A stretch of 64,000 bases of DNA from Cohnella algarum (lineage in GTDB: Bacteria; Bacillota; Bacilli; Paenibacillales; Paenibacillaceae): contig NZ_JAFHKM010000002.1 of the NCBI RefSeq assembly GCF_016937515.1, positions 858,501 to 922,500 on the forward strand, read 5' to 3'. The position numbers were made by a program, and so were the translations under genes. Position 1 is the stretch's first letter, and each line of letters opens with the position of its first letter. The notes below the pieces were generated by a model. It searched no databases. It had not been told where the DNA came from and saw only the letters and a program-made list of their open reading frames with translations. Shown in pieces: positions 28,488 to 38,609 of the stretch.

Positions 28488-28676
28488 TTACCGTGTCCAC
28501 CACCAGCGCCAAAGAAGCCATAGCACAAGTCCGATAATCAGCACGCCTCCGCCCAAATAAAAAAGCACGAACAAAATCTTGCTGAGCACGAGCAGCAAAA
28601 CGACGATGCAAACGCCCGAGATGAACAGCACGAGCGGCTGATTCCAGCGGATCGGCTTCCGCGAACGACGATACAT
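28488..28676 (-). CDS. Small two-helix membrane protein, unknown function
   Basis: 62 residues from an ATG at 28676 with AAGGAGAACGGGA upstream. A basic N-terminus (MYRRSRKPIRWNQP) is followed by two hydrophobic stretches (about 15-31 and 37-57) and a Trp/Arg-rich end (LLWRWWWTR). No family recognised. Longer in-frame readings upstream lack a ribosome-binding site. It may be an orphan membrane peptide; the ribosome-binding site and hydrophobicity pattern are the only support. Confidence 0.6.
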   Translation of the reverse strand: MYRRSRKPIRWNQPLVLFISGVCIVVLLLVLSKILFVLFYLGGGVLIIGLVLWLLWRWWWTR

Positions 28677-29540
28677 TCCCGTTCTCCTTCCTGCGGCAGA
28701 TTCCGGTTCCGCTGCCTCCGCGGGTGCCGGCGACTGCCAAGCTGATTTTGGCCTAACTTTTACGGGCACTGAAATGCTTGGCGAAATGCAAGGCATGTTT
28801 AATCCCGCGCCTCGACGGGAAAACCGCAGTGGCGCCAAGCGCCCGTTTGCCGGTTTGCCGCGCGCAATACTGCAACATATGACTTGGCCCGCCGGTTGGT
28901 GAGCGGTCTCCGTTCCCTCGATGCGTTCCCTTTGGTCCCTTCTAGATGTTCTCTTATCCTTCTCTTTCCGATATCCCGTTCGCTCAGTTCCGCCGGAAGA
29001 AAGGTTCGAGATCCGCCTTGCGCGCTTGCTCGCATTCCCGACCAACACGACGCGGGCCGCAGTCGCGCGTTCGCACCGTCGGCAACGGAATTCTCAACCC
29101 GCACGATGCTGACGAAGGCACTCGCCGTTTGTTCGCTCGGTCTCCTGAGTCACGAATTCCGTACGTTCCGACGACCCAGGCATGCATGCTCTGCTCCCGC
29201 GGCAAGTCCGGTTCAGCCGAACCCTTCTACGGCGGCCAGCGCCGTTATTCCCGCGAAATCGAGGTTTTCAAAATGTAACGGAAATTCATTCCGTTATTTG
29301 AGCCAAAAGAGACGTTTTCACCCCGTCCCACCTGAAATAAGGGTGCTGCTTCCGTTAGAATTTGAAAGCTGGAGAATAAAGCAAAATATAGTCTCCTGCT
29401 TCGTTAAATCGAGCAGGATATTCACGCTTATAACGCCGCTCAAGCCTGCTCCGCATTCAATCCTTACATTGTACGCGCAAAACGAAAAAAAAGATGAAGA
29501 ATACGGTGATCCGGTGAAAAGCGCGCAAGCCGCTTGTCCT
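28677..29540. other. Gene-free stretch between the small membrane gene and the 104-bp repeats
   Basis: About 860 bases without a supportable gene. Open frames here lack ribosome-binding sites and family matches. It holds one palindrome (TAACGGAA with TTCCGTTA, 29276-29296) followed by ATTTGAGCCAAAAG. An AT-richer stretch (29330-29520) has no promoter I would defend. The sequence looks like decayed accessory DNA. Confidence 0.5.
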
Positions 29541-29840
29541 CAACTGCATACGGCTATATGTACTTGGAGGGTCGAGATGAGCCGCCACGACTCAACCGGA
29601 TCGCTAACGGGCCATGCGGAGGCGCAAAAGTGGGTAATTTTTACTCAACTGCCTACCGCCATATGTACATGACGGGCTGAGATGAGTCGCCACGACTCAA
29701 CCGGGGCGTTTGCGGGCATGCGGAGGCGGCAAGATGGGTATTTTTACTCAACTGTGTACGGCCATATGTACATGACGGGCTGAGATGAGCCGTCACGACT
29801 CAACCGGATCGCTAACGAGCCATGCGGAGGTGCATTTAGC
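29541..29840. repeat. Three tandem copies of a ~104-bp repeat
   Basis: Copies begin at 29541, 29646 and 29749 (CAACTG at each start), periods of 105 and 103 bases. Each has CATATGTAC (TATATGTAC in copy 1), GAGATGAG, CACGACTCAACCGG, a variable GATCGCTAACGGGCC segment, CATGCGGAGGCG and, for the first two, TTTTTACT before the next copy. The third copy ends near 29840, 25 bases before the clpC terminator. Confidence 0.85.
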
Positions 29841-29865
29841 CGTTAGCGCGGCGGCGCCAACCGAC

Positions 29866-29905
29866 AAAAAAAGCCCGCCGGAAGTCCGAAAACTTCCGGC
29901 AGGCT
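29866..29905 (-). terminator. Rho-independent terminator of the ctsR operon
   Basis: A 14-bp stem with one mismatch (AGCCTGCCGGAAGT, 29905-29892, with 29885-29872), then seven Ts on the minus strand, 22 bases past the clpC stop. Confidence 0.9.
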
Positions 29906-29926
29906 AAACCTTTTATCCGCGAACGA

Positions 29927-32371
29927 TCAGGAATTGCTCGTCACTTCGTCCTTCGTGCTGACGACCAGCTCGCCGTCCTTCTCGTCGATGACGAGCGAGT
30001 GGCCTTTGCTGATTTTGCCGATCAGCAGCTCTTCGGACAGGCGGTCTTCGATATGCTTCTGAATCGCGCGGCGCAGCGGACGCGCGCCGTATTGCGGATC
30101 GAAGCCTTCCTTGGCGAGGAAGCTCGCCGCCGCTTCGGTGAGCTCGAACTGGATTTCCTGCTCTTTGAGGCGTTTGCGCAATTCGTCCGCCATCAGGGTG
30201 ACGATTTGGGCGATGTGCTTCTCTTCGAGCGGGTGGAAGACGATCGTCTCGTCGATCCGGTTCAGAAACTCCGGACGGAACGACTTCTTCAGCTCGGCCA
30301 GCACCTTATCCTTCATGTTCTGATAATCCCGGCCTCCGTCCTGGGCGGCCGTGAAGCCGAGCGTCGAGTTGCGCTTGATCTGGTCGGCGCCGACGTTCGA
30401 CGTCATGATGATCAGCGTGTTGCGGAAGTCGACGGTGCGGCCTTTGGAATCGGTCAGGCGCCCGTCTTCCAGCACTTGCAGCAGCACGTTGAACACTTCC
30501 GGGTGCGCCTTCTCGATTTCGTCCAGCAGGACGACGGAATACGGCTTGCGGCGGACTTTCTCGGTCAGCTGGCCGCCTTCGTCATAGCCGACGTATCCCG
30601 GAGGCGCTCCGACGAGGCGGGACGTCGAGTGCTTCTCCATGTACTCCGACATGTCGATGCGGATGACCGCGTTCTCGTCGCCGAACATCGCTTCGGCAAG
30701 CGCCCGCGCGAGCTCGGTTTTCCCGACGCCGGTCGGCCCGAGGAAAATGAACGAGCCGATCGGACGTTTCGGATCCTTCAGGCCGGCGCGCGAGCGGCGG
30801 ACGGCGCGGGCGACGGCTTTGACGGCTTCGTCCTGTCCGATGACGCGATCGTGCAGGATGTCCTCCATCTTCAGCAGGCGCTCGGTTTCTTCCTCCGCCA
30901 GCTTGCTCACCGGAATGCCGGTCCAGCTGGCGACGACTTGCGCGATATCTTCCGGCGTCACCTCGGAATCGGTGCGGCCCTGCTTTTCCTTCCATTGGTT
31001 CTTCGTCGCGTCGAGCTCCTCGCGAATCTTCTGCTCGGTATCTCGCAGCGCGGCCGCTTTTTCGAATTCCTGGCTTTGCACGGCGGCGTCCTTCTCCTTG
31101 CGGATATCCTCGAGACGCTGCTCGAGCTGCTTCAGATTCGGCGGTACCGTGTACGAACGGAGCCGTACCTTCGAGCTCGCTTCGTCGATCAGGTCGATCG
31201 CCTTGTCCGGCAGGAACCGGTCGGTAATGTACCGGTCGGACAGCTTGACGGCGGCTTCGATCGATTCGTCCGTGATTTTCACGCGGTGATGCGCTTCGTA
31301 GCGATCGCGCAGCCCGTGCAAAATTTGAACCGCTTCGTCCGGAGACGGCTGGTCGACCGTAATCGGCTGGAACCGTCTTTCGAGCGCGGCATCCTTCTCG
31401 ATATATTTGCGGTATTCGTCCAGCGTCGTCGCGCCGATGCATTGCAGCTCGCCGCGGGCGAGCGCCGGCTTCAGAATGTTGGAGGCGTCGATCGCCCCTT
31501 CTGCGCCGCCGGCTCCGATCAGCGTGTGCAGCTCGTCGATGAACAGAATGACGTTGCCGGCCTGGCGGATTTCGTCCATGATCTTTTTCAGCCGGTCCTC
31601 GAATTCGCCCCGGTATTTGGTGCCCGCTACGACGGACCCCATATCCAGCGTCATGACGCGTTTGTCGCGAAGCGTTTCCGGAATTTCGTTGTTGACGATC
31701 CGCTGCGCAAGGCCTTCGGCGATCGCCGTTTTGCCGACGCCGGGCTCGCCGATCAGCACCGGATTGTTCTTCGTGCGGCGAGACAGCACCTGAATGACGC
31801 GTTCGATTTCCTTCGCCCGTCCGATGACCGGGTCGATATTGTTGTCCCGGGCGCTCGCCGTCAAGTCGCGGGCCAGGCCGTCAAGCGTCGGCGTGCTGAC
31901 GTTGGCGGACGGGCCGTGGTTTTGCGAAACGTTCTCGCTGCTGCCGAGAAGCTGCAGCACTTGCTGGCGGGCCTTGTTCAGGCTGATGCCCAAATTGTTG
32001 AGCACGCGGGCCGCGACGCCCTCGCCCTCGCGGATCAAGCCGAGCAAAATATGCTCCGTGCCGACATACGTATGGCCGAGCTTGCGGGCTTCGTCCATCG
32101 ACAGCTCGATGACCTTTTTGGCGCGGGGCGTATAAGCGATATTGGTCGGCTGCTCCTGGCCGCGCCCGATGAGCGATTCGACTTCGTCCTGAATTTTTTC
32201 GAGTCCGAGTCCGAGCGCGATGAGCGCCTTGGCGGCGATGCTTTCTCCTTCGCGAATCAGACCGAGCAGAATATGCTCCGTGCCAATGTTATTGTGTCCC
32301 AGGCGCACCGCTTCTTCCTGCGCCAGCGCGAGCACTTTTTGCGCGCGTTCGGTAAATCTTCCGAACATCAT
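29927..32371 (-). CDS. clpC: AAA+ protease ATPase subunit ClpC
   Basis: Class III heat-shock unfoldase that feeds ClpP and degrades McsB-arginine-phosphorylated proteins; 814 residues. Order: two Clp N repeats (about 5-145), first AAA+ module ([16 protein letters not shown], about 205-220), UVR-like middle domain (about 415-450), second AAA+ module ([18 protein letters not shown], about 545). The ClpP-docking loop (TLGFT, near 680) and D2-small C-terminal domain follow. ATG at 32371 ([20 protein letters not shown]) with GGGGAGGTG upstream. Last gene of ctsR-mcsA-mcsB-clpC. Confidence 0.98.
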   Translation of the reverse strand: MMFGRFTERAQKVLALAQEEAVRLGHNNIGTEHILLGLIREGESIAAKALIALGLGLEKIQDEVESLIGRGQEQPTNIAYTPRAKKVIELSMDEARKLGHTYVGTEHILLGLIREGEGVAARVLNNLGISLNKARQQVLQLLGSSENVSQNHGPSANVSTPTLDGLARDLTASARDNNIDPVIGRAKEIERVIQVLSRRTKNNPVLIGEPGVGKTAIAEGLAQRIVNNEIPETLRDKRVMTLDMGSVVAGTKYRGEFEDRLKKIMDEIRQAGNVILFIDELHTLIGAGGAEGAIDASNILKPALARGELQCIGATTLDEYRKYIEKDAALERRFQPITVDQPSPDEAVQILHGLRDRYEAHHRVKITDESIEAAVKLSDRYITDRFLPDKAIDLIDEASSKVRLRSYTVPPNLKQLEQRLEDIRKEKDAAVQSQEFEKAAALRDTEQKIREELDATKNQWKEKQGRTDSEVTPEDIAQVVASWTGIPVSKLAEEETERLLKMEDILHDRVIGQDEAVKAVARAVRRSRAGLKDPKRPIGSFIFLGPTGVGKTELARALAEAMFGDENAVIRIDMSEYMEKHSTSRLVGAPPGYVGYDEGGQLTEKVRRKPYSVVLLDEIEKAHPEVFNVLLQVLEDGRLTDSKGRTVDFRNTLIIMTSNVGADQIKRNSTLGFTAAQDGGRDYQNMKDKVLAELKKSFRPEFLNRIDETIVFHPLEEKHIAQIVTLMADELRKRLKEQEIQFELTEAAASFLAKEGFDPQYGARPLRRAIQKHIEDRLSEELLIGKISKGHSLVIDEKDGELVVSTKDEVTSNS

Positions 32372-32409
32372 AAGACAGCACCTCCCCAATTAATGTAAGA
32401 ATAGAACAT

Positions 32410-33471
32410 TTACGCCCTGGATGCCAGTTTCGTTCGAATCATTTCCGCCCTGGCGATATCCCGCCGCTCGGGAATGAGCGTATCCCCGTACGCCTGCTGC
32501 AAAAATCCCGGCTGCGTGGACACGATCAACTCGTTCAGCGAGGTCGGATCGAGTTCCGGAAGAATGCCGAGATGGACGCCGAGCCGAATGTCGGACAGCC
32601 GCTGCGAAGCTTCCTTCGAATCGATGACGGTCGCATGCGTCAAAATGCCGTACGAGCGCTTGACCCGATCTTCCACCCGGATCCGGTTCTCGTTCAACAG
32701 CTTGCCGCGGGCGGCTTTTTCGTGGCCGATAATCTGCTTGGCGACGGCGTGCAGGTTCTCGACGATCTCCTGCTCGGACTGGCCGAGCGTGATCTGATTC
32801 GAGACCTGGAACAGGTTGCCCGTCGCTTCGCTTCCTTCGCCGTACAGCCCGCGAACCGCGAGACCGACCTGCGTCACCGCCGTCAAAATCCGGTTGATCT
32901 GGCCGGTCAGCACGAGCGCCGGCAGATGCATCATGACCGATGCCCGGATGCCGGTGCCGACGTTCGTCGGGCAGCTCGTCAAATAGCCGTGCTTTTCGTC
33001 GAAGGCGTAATCGACGCCCTCTTCGAACAAATCGTCGATTTTGCTCGAGAAATCCCACGCCTCCGGAATTTGAAAGCCCGGATACAGGCATTGAATGCGC
33101 AGATGGTCTTCCTCGTTCACCATAATGCTGACGTCTTCGGTATTGCTAAGGATAAGCGCGCCGTTCCGGGACTCGTTCGCCAGCATCGGGCTGATCAGAT
33201 GCTTTTCGACGAGGACGAGCTTCTCCAGTTCGGTGAGCTCGGACAGGCGGATCGTCTGGAAGGAATCGACCCCGTTCAGCCGCCCGCTTTCCGCGATGCC
33301 AAGCAGCTGCTCCATCGCCTTCTCGGATTGCTCCGACGTGGCGAACAGCGGAAACGGATAATTCCGCAAATTGCGGGCGATCCGCACCCGGCTGCTGAGC
33401 ACGACGTCCGTTTCGGGCGCTTTTTTGCTCATCCACGGACTTAGCGCTTGTTGAAAAGGTTGCTTGTTCAC
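32410..33471 (-). CDS. mcsB: Protein-arginine kinase McsB
   Basis: ATP:guanido phosphotransferase-like kinase that phosphorylates arginines, marking proteins and CtsR for ClpCP; 353 residues. SSRVRIARNLRNYPFP (nucleotide-binding arginines, about 26-41), TEDVSIMVNEEDHLRIQCLYPG and YLTSCPTNVGTGIRASVMMH (reactive Cys region) are conserved. GTG start at 33471 behind GGAGAGGAATC, 18 bases after mcsA. Confidence 0.97.
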   Translation of the reverse strand: MNKQPFQQALSPWMSKKAPETDVVLSSRVRIARNLRNYPFPLFATSEQSEKAMEQLLGIAESGRLNGVDSFQTIRLSELTELEKLVLVEKHLISPMLANESRNGALILSNTEDVSIMVNEEDHLRIQCLYPGFQIPEAWDFSSKIDDLFEEGVDYAFDEKHGYLTSCPTNVGTGIRASVMMHLPALVLTGQINRILTAVTQVGLAVRGLYGEGSEATGNLFQVSNQITLGQSEQEIVENLHAVAKQIIGHEKAARGKLLNENRIRVEDRVKRSYGILTHATVIDSKEASQRLSDIRLGVHLGILPELDPTSLNELIVSTQPGFLQQAYGDTLIPERRDIARAEMIRTKLASRA

Positions 33472-33489
33472 GAAGATTCCTCTCCTTCG

Positions 33490-33996
33490 TCAACCCGAGA
33501 TTTCGTTCTCGAGCTCCCGGATCCGGTCCCGGAGCTGAGCCGCCGTCTCGAAATCTTCGCGTTCGATTCGAACCTGGATTTCCTTTTTAAGCCGATCGAT
33601 TTCGCGTTTCGCTTTCACGTGGCCTCCGGCCCGCTTAGGGACTTTGCCGACGTGCACCGTGTTTCCGTGAACCCGCTTCAGCAGCGGATCCAGCCGTTCG
33701 GAAAATTGCTTGTAGCAGTGGCTGCACCCGAATTTCCCCATTTTGCTGAATTGGGCGTACGTCATCCCGCACTTTTCGCAACGGGGAACGTCCGGCCGCG
33801 ATCCGACGTTCGAAGGCTCGAAATCGAGAAGGCCGGACAGCAAATTGTGAATGGAGAAGCCGCTTGCCGTACCCGGAATCATCTCGCCCTTGTCGCGGGC
33901 GCATGCTTCGCAAATATGCAGCTCCGACTTTTCTCCATTGTTGATTTTCGTAAAATGAAGCGTTGCCGGCCGTTTGCCGCATTCTTGGCAAACCAT
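33490..33996 (-). CDS. mcsA: McsA, activator of the McsB arginine kinase
   Basis: 168-residue adaptor with two zinc-binding Cys clusters (CQECGKRPATLHF with CEAC, and CEKCGMTYAQF with CSHC). The C-terminal UVR domain (about 130-165) contains EIDRLKKEIQVRIEREDFE. ATG at 33996 with GGAAAGGAGG upstream. Confidence 0.97.
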   Translation of the reverse strand: MVCQECGKRPATLHFTKINNGEKSELHICEACARDKGEMIPGTASGFSIHNLLSGLLDFEPSNVGSRPDVPRCEKCGMTYAQFSKMGKFGCSHCYKQFSERLDPLLKRVHGNTVHVGKVPKRAGGHVKAKREIDRLKKEIQVRIEREDFETAAQLRDRIRELENEISG

Positions 33997-34028
33997 GGCT
34001 TTTCCTCCTTTCCGGAATGCGCTTCGCC

Positions 34029-34493
34029 CTACTTCGTGAGCAGAGCGAACAACGCCGCTTTCATGATTCTCGCGCGAAGCTCATCCCGGTACGGAAGCTT
34101 GACCGCGAGCGCCTCGCGCGAAACGGCCGCCTTCAGCATGCCCGCCTCGCGCCCGGTCATAAATCCGGCTTCTTCCAGCTGATAAATCAGTCCTTCGGCA
34201 GCCGTCTGATCGATCCGATCGCCGATCGTCTGCTGAACGTGCGCCTGAATCGCCTCCAGCGAAGGCAGATCTACGCGCTGAATCCGGATATAGCCGCCGC
34301 CGCCGCGCTTGCTCTCGACGTAATACCCCTTTTCCAGGGTAAACCGGGTACTGATGACGTAATTGATTTGCGAAGGAACGCAAGAAAACTTACCCGCCAA
34401 ATCGCTGCGCTGAATCTCGACCGCGCCATCCGAACTGTTATGAATGATCTGCTTCAAATAATGCTCGATCAGATCGGATATGTTGCGCACCAT
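34029..34493 (-). CDS. ctsR: CtsR, repressor of class III heat-shock genes
   Basis: 154-residue dimeric repressor. N-terminal winged HTH with the heat-sensing glycine loop ESKRGGGGYIRI (about 60-71). The C-terminal four-helix domain contains arginines targeted by McsB. ATG at 34493 with GGAAAGGAGG upstream. First gene of its autoregulated operon. Confidence 0.98.
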   Translation of the reverse strand: MVRNISDLIEHYLKQIIHNSSDGAVEIQRSDLAGKFSCVPSQINYVISTRFTLEKGYYVESKRGGGGYIRIQRVDLPSLEAIQAHVQQTIGDRIDQTAAEGLIYQLEEAGFMTGREAGMLKAAVSREALAVKLPYRDELRARIMKAALFALLTK

Positions 34494-34523
34494 CAGAACC
34501 TCCTTTCCGGAGCGCCTTCTGAC

Positions 34524-34577
34524 TTTGACTTTCTTTGACTATAGACTTATTATAATCGATCTTGTTTTATTTGCCAA
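34524..34577 (-). promoter_or_regulatory. ctsR operon promoter with CtsR operator
   Basis: Minus strand -35 TTGGCA (34577-34572), 17-base spacer, perfect -10 TATAAT (34554-34549). Then a CtsR heptad direct repeat AGTCAAA-GAA-AGTCAAA (34540-34524) covers the transcription start and early leader. The operator matches the known consensus (A/G)GTCAAA-NAN-(A/G)GTCAAA exactly in spacing. Confidence 0.9.
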
Positions 34578-34598
34578 GAGGGGGACGAAGCCCCCTCT
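34577..34598 (-). terminator. Hairpin before the ctsR promoter
   Basis: Stem AGAGGGGG with CCCCCTCT (34598-34591 with 34584-34577) and a short cTTCGt-type loop. It lies 48 bases past the frameshifted acetyltransferase gene and abuts the ctsR -35. It lacks a good T-run, so termination is uncertain. Confidence 0.45.
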
Positions 34599-34646
34599 GA
34601 TCAGTATGGGAAGGGCGGCATCGCTTTATTCGCGGGGCGAAAGCGA

Positions 34647-35821
34647 TCAGAAGAAATCCGCCAGGTACGGCCGATGTGCCGGCACGCGCCGTTCCAGCAG
34701 CTCGATCCGTTCGGCGTCCCCCCGCAGCCGGCCCCAACGCTCCAAATCCGCCGGACGCCGGTTGCCGAGCAGCATCGCGGTCAACGTTTGAATATCGCAA
34801 GCGACCCCGTCGGAACGGACGGCCGCCTCCTCCTCGCGGCGCATTCGCGCGGCGCCTTCCGCGTCCCACTCGATGCGAAAAACGCCGTCGTTCCACGGCG
34901 CGAATTCGTCGCGGAGCGCAAGCCGCAAGCTTTCGTTCCCGGCCCCGGGGCGAACGGAAGCAAGGAGACGAAGCCTTCCGCATCCACGATTCGCGACATG
35001 AAGTAAGGGACCACTTCCTGCTTGAACCGGGGATCGGCGAAAAGGAACGGGCTTTCGTCATCGGCCGGAACCGTCATCGTCACCTTGTCGGCCATCGAAT
35101 CGTGGTTGGCCGCGAACTGCCAAAGCCCGCGCCGCGCCTCTTCGGTCAGCGCGACCCATTCGTGAACGGCAAACGTTCCGCCGCTCACCTCATAGAGTAT
35201 GTAGCCTTCCGGCTCGCTGCTTTCGTTTTTCCAGATCGCCGCAAGCCCCGGCTTGGAAAATACCTTCGAGCGCCACCATTCCGGCGAACGCTTCAGCATC
35301 CCGACGCGGCCCATGGCGAACCGGTCGTACAGGTCGTTGAAAGCGTCGGCTTCCTTGGCCGCCCTGACGATTTTTCCGGAGACTTCCGAGCGTTTCGGGA
35401 GCTGGCTCTGCGCAATGACGTACATCTTTCGTTCGACGGTCATTTCCCAGCCGAATTTACGGTAAAAAGGAAACGAGAACGGATGCAGCATGCTTACCGT
35501 TTGGCCTTGTTCGCGCATCGTGACGAGCGCTTGACCGAGCAGCTTCGTTACGCAGCCGTATCTTCTCGCTTCCGGCCAGGTCGCGACGCTGGCGATGCCT
35601 CCCATTTTCAACAACGTCCGTCCCGCCCGCATTTCAAACGGAATCAAATGAAGCCCGGACATCAGCTTGCCGTCCTCGCCGAACGCCCCCCAATGCTCCT
35701 CCGGCCGAAACGAAGCCTTGTATTCCTTCGCCTCCTCCTCGGACAACCCTTTTTGAAACGCGAATTCGGACAGCGCGATACGCTCCTCCATCTCATTCGC
35801 GGTAAGCTGACGAATCTGCAT
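34647..35821 (-). pseudogene. Eis-like GNAT N-acetyltransferase, frameshifted
   Basis: Enhanced-intracellular-survival family enzyme (two GNAT folds plus a sterol-carrier-like C-terminal domain), about 391 residues when repaired. ATG at 35821 (MQIRQLTANEMEERIALSEF) with GGGAGG upstream. Acetyl-CoA loop region: IASVATWPEARRYGCVTKLL (about 76-95). The first frame reads true to about 34950, then loses family character. The alternative frame continues GNESLRLALRDEFAPWNDG and ends LERRVPAHRPYLADFF at 34647. One extra base in the GCCCCGGGGCC stretch (34940-34951) restores the join. Possible substrates are amines or aminoglycosides, unproven. Confidence 0.78.
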
Positions 35822-35897
35822 GCGGCATGCCTCCCTTTGGCTCCATCATAACGCATTTCAACGCGGTTCGCACTCGTCGCGCGGAACGGCAAGGGAC

Positions 35898-35936
35898 AAA
35901 AAACCGTCTCCCCGCCCGGATTCGGCGAAGAGACGG
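35898..35936 (-). terminator. Rho-independent terminator after tatC
   Basis: Stem CCGTCTC (35936-35930) with GAGACGG (35910-35904), 19-base loop, then TTTTTTG on the minus strand, 10 bases past the tatC stop. Confidence 0.78.
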
Positions 35937-35946
35937 CTGATGCGGC

Positions 35947-36699
35947 TTAATCTTGCGGCGCCAGGGAAGACCCGCTATCCGCGTTCGCCAGGCGCAATTG
36001 CTTGCGGTAGACGACCTTGGAAATCGTGATGCTGATTTCGTACAGCAAAAACAACGGAACGATGACGATAATGTCCGACATAATGTCCGGCGGCGTGATC
36101 GCAACCGCAAGGATGACAAGCGCGAAGTAAGCCATCTTGCGCGCTTTGGCCATTCTCACCGGATTCACGATGCCGAGCTTGGTCAAAAACATGACGATCG
36201 CCGGCATCTCGAACAGAAAGCCGAACGGAACCGTCATATGGATCATGAATGTAAAATACTTTTGCGCCGTGTACATCGTCTCGAACGAGCCCGCGGCCAT
36301 GTTCTGCATAAATTGCAGCACCATCGGGAAGAGGACGAAATAGCCGAACCCGACGCCGGCGACGAACAGCACGCCGATCGCGGGGATGAGCAGCAGCGCC
36401 GGCCGCCGCGCCCGGTCCGGCAATGCCGGCTCCACGAACTTCCACGTCTGGTAGGCGGCGACGGGAAGCGTGACGGCGACGGCGATGCAGCCCGCGATCA
36501 TCATGTATACCCACATGACGTCCGACGGACCGAGCAAAACGAGCGGCCGGTCCATATCTCTTGCGAGCCATTCGTAAATGTCCCGCACGTAAAGGAGCGC
36601 CGCCGCCATCGCCACGACAAAGGCGACGAGCGTGCGGATGATGCGAGTCCGCATTTCCTCCAGATGCTCGAGAGCGCTCTGGTCGTTCGGGTTACGCAT
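35947..36699 (-). CDS. tatC: Sec-independent translocase subunit TatC
   Basis: Receptor subunit of the Tat pathway, 250 residues with six membrane segments. Conserved N-terminal [13 protein letters not shown] (binds the twin-arginine signal) and [16 protein letters not shown] and [10 protein letters not shown] are present. ATG at 36699 lies eight bases inside the tatA end, so the genes are translationally coupled. It serves the adjacent PhoX-type phosphatase, as tatAd-tatCd serves PhoD in B. subtilis. Confidence 0.96.
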   Translation of the reverse strand: MRNPNDQSALEHLEEMRTRIIRTLVAFVVAMAAALLYVRDIYEWLARDMDRPLVLLGPSDVMWVYMMIAGCIAVAVTLPVAAYQTWKFVEPALPDRARRPALLLIPAIGVLFVAGVGFGYFVLFPMVLQFMQNMAAGSFETMYTAQKYFTFMIHMTVPFGFLFEMPAIVMFLTKLGIVNPVRMAKARKMAYFALVILAVAITPPDIMSDIIVIVPLFLLYEISITISKVVYRKQLRLANADSGSSLAPQD

Positions 36700-36937
36700 T
36701 CGGCTTGTTCTGCGCCGCGACGGCTTGCGGAGCCGATGTCGAAGCGGCTTGCGAACCCGTTTCCTTGCTGCCGCCTTCGTCCTCGCCGTTTACGAGCCCA
36801 TTCGTCGCCCCTTTGAATTCGCTGAGCGTCCGGCCGAACGCGCGGCCGAGCTCGGGAAGCTTGGAAGGACCGAAGATGATGAGCGCGATGATCAAAATGA
36901 GAATTAAACCGCCGATTCCGATATTGCCGAATGGCAT
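36692..36937 (-). CDS. tatA: Sec-independent translocase subunit TatA
   Basis: 81-residue pore subunit: an N-terminal membrane helix ([20 protein letters not shown], with FGP hinge, about 11-30), an amphipathic helix ([14 protein letters not shown]) and a Ser/Ala-rich tail. ATG at 36937 with GGAGCGATCGCG upstream, 34 bases after phoX. Confidence 0.95.
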   Translation of the reverse strand: MPFGNIGIGGLILILIIALIIFGPSKLPELGRAFGRTLSEFKGATNGLVNGEDEGGSKETGSQAASTSAPQAVAAQNKPNA

Positions 36938-36971
36938 CGCGATCGCTCCTTTTCTTTTTTATCCCGGGGGT

Positions 36972-38609
36972 TTAGCCCAGCTTGAAGCCGCTGATGGCGA
37001 CGACCGCGCACCTGGCGATTTTTTCGCCCGGCCGGTGCGGCCACGTGCTCGTAGGCTGGCTCAAATCCTCCGTATTTTCGCCCGGATGCTGGATCGACAG
37101 GAACAGCGTTTGCTCGTCGGGCGTGAAGAAAGGACCGGTAAGCTCGCATTCGACCGGACCCGACGCGAATTGCAGCGCGACGCCCTTGTCCGGCCCGCTC
37201 GTCGGAATGACGAAAAGCCCGTTGTTCATGAACGATTTGTGCACGCCCTTGTTTTGGCTGCTGCTCGAAATGTCCGTGACGACCCACAGGTTGCCGTTCG
37301 AATCGAACGCGAGGTTGTCCGGCGAGCTGAAGCCGGATTGGCGTCCGCCGGCGGCGAAAATCTCGAAGTCGAATTCCAGGGCGCCCAGGTCGTTGCCCGC
37401 TTCGAAAATGCGGGTAATGTGGCCGTGAATGTTGCCGTGGCTGTCGTTGTTCGTATGGCAGATGAAAACGGTGTTGTCGAACGGCGAAATCTCGATATCC
37501 TCCGGACGGTCCGTCGGCGTGCCGCCGACAAGCTTCGCGGCCTGCTGGCAGTACGTCACGACGTCGCCCTGCGTTTTGAACGTCGCTTTCAGTTCCGGCT
37601 CGTCCTCGAACGATTTGGCGACTTCCTCGAGCGTTACCGGGCGCCATTTGCCGGTTTTCAAATCGGCCACGTGCAGCGTTCCGTCTTCGAGCAGCGCCGA
37701 ATTGGCTCGGCCCTTCGCCTTGTCGAATTTGCCGTTGCTGATGAATTTGTAGACGCAGGCATCCTTCTTGTCATCGCCCATGTAGACGACGACGCGTCCG
37801 TCCGCGGCCAGCCCCATCGCCGTATTTTCGTGGTTGAACCGGCCGAGCGCCGTATGCTTTTTCAAAAAGTTTTTGTCGAACGGATCGACTTCGACGACCC
37901 ATCCGTAGTGCGTTTCCGGCAGGTTGGACGCCGCGGCCGTCTGCTCGAAGTTCTCCTCGCACGAAAGCACCGTATTCCACAGCGTGACGCCGCCGGAGCA
38001 GTTCGCGAACGTGCCCGTCGCCGTCGTCGCGCCTTTCAGCGCCTGAGTGCCCTTGGCCGGGCCGGTGATGTCGAATTTCGTATATCCGTTGATGCGGCGT
38101 GCGTACTTGGACGTTTTGTCCATTTTCCATACGCCGTTTTCGTCGCGATACACTTCGATAACGGACATGCCTTGGTAATACAGGTTTTTCTGGATTTGAT
38201 CGGCGGTCATCTTGTCGTCCTTCACCGGGCCGATCTGGAAAATGGTCGTATACTCGTGATTGTTGACGAGAAGCCCGCGAACGTTGGAGCCGTCAATCGG
38301 GAAAAAGGCGTTGTAGTCGCAGCCCGACCCGAACTTTTCCCCCGCCGGATTGATCACGTCGTCGAAAGCCGCGACAACGTCGTATTTGAAGTTTTTGGGC
38401 AAAATAAGCTGGTCTTCCTTGGAAGGCTGAATCGGATCGAAATAACCGCTGACCCGGTTCGTGTTGAACCCGAACAAATGATTGGCCGTCGCGGATGCGG
38501 CGGAAGCTTTGCCGTCCAGCACGCCCAGTCCGGCGGAAGCTGCCGCCAGCGCCGTCGCGCCCGTACCCAGGTAAGAGAGAAACGTTTTCCGGTCCATCGT
38601 TTTGCTCAA
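36972..38609 (-). CDS. phoX: PhoX-family secreted alkaline phosphatase (DUF839)
   Basis: 545-residue protein of the PhoX/DUF839 family (Ca/Fe-dependent monoesterases). The N-terminal export signal has RK rather than RR (DRKTFLSYLGTGATALAAAS). Family segments include NHEYTTIF, GGVTLWNTVLSCEENFEQT (conserved Cys), GRFNHENTA, YMGDDKKDACVYKF and SSPDNLAFDSNGNLWVVTD. Start assigned to TTG 38609, five to six bases after AGGGGTGG; an ATG at 38597 lacks a close site. Followed by tatA-tatC in one operon, which supports Tat export. It would release phosphate from organic esters outside the cell. Confidence 0.9.
   Translation of the reverse strand: MSKTMDRKTFLSYLGTGATALAAASAGLGVLDGKASAASATANHLFGFNTNRVSGYFDPIQPSKEDQLILPKNFKYDVVAAFDDVINPAGEKFGSGCDYNAFFPIDGSNVRGLLVNNHEYTTIFQIGPVKDDKMTADQIQKNLYYQGMSVIEVYRDENGVWKMDKTSKYARRINGYTKFDITGPAKGTQALKGATTATGTFANCSGGVTLWNTVLSCEENFEQTAAASNLPETHYGWVVEVDPFDKNFLKKHTALGRFNHENTAMGLAADGRVVVYMGDDKKDACVYKFISNGKFDKAKGRANSALLEDGTLHVADLKTGKWRPVTLEEVAKSFEDEPELKATFKTQGDVVTYCQQAAKLVGGTPTDRPEDIEISPFDNTVFICHTNNDSHGNIHGHITRIFEAGNDLGALEFDFEIFAAGGRQSGFSSPDNLAFDSNGNLWVVTDISSSSQNKGVHKSFMNNGLFVIPTSGPDKGVALQFASGPVECELTGPFFTPDEQTLFLSIQHPGENTEDLSQPTSTWPHRPGEKIARCAVVAISGFKLG

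Noticed and set aside
28884..29672. 262-codon plus-strand open frame over the 104-bp repeats
   Set aside because: No ribosome-binding site or family match; it exists because the repeat happens to be open in one frame.
29999..32398. ~800-codon plus-strand open frame
   Set aside because: Antisense shadow of clpC; Arg/Val/Asp-rich translation without motifs or a ribosome-binding site.
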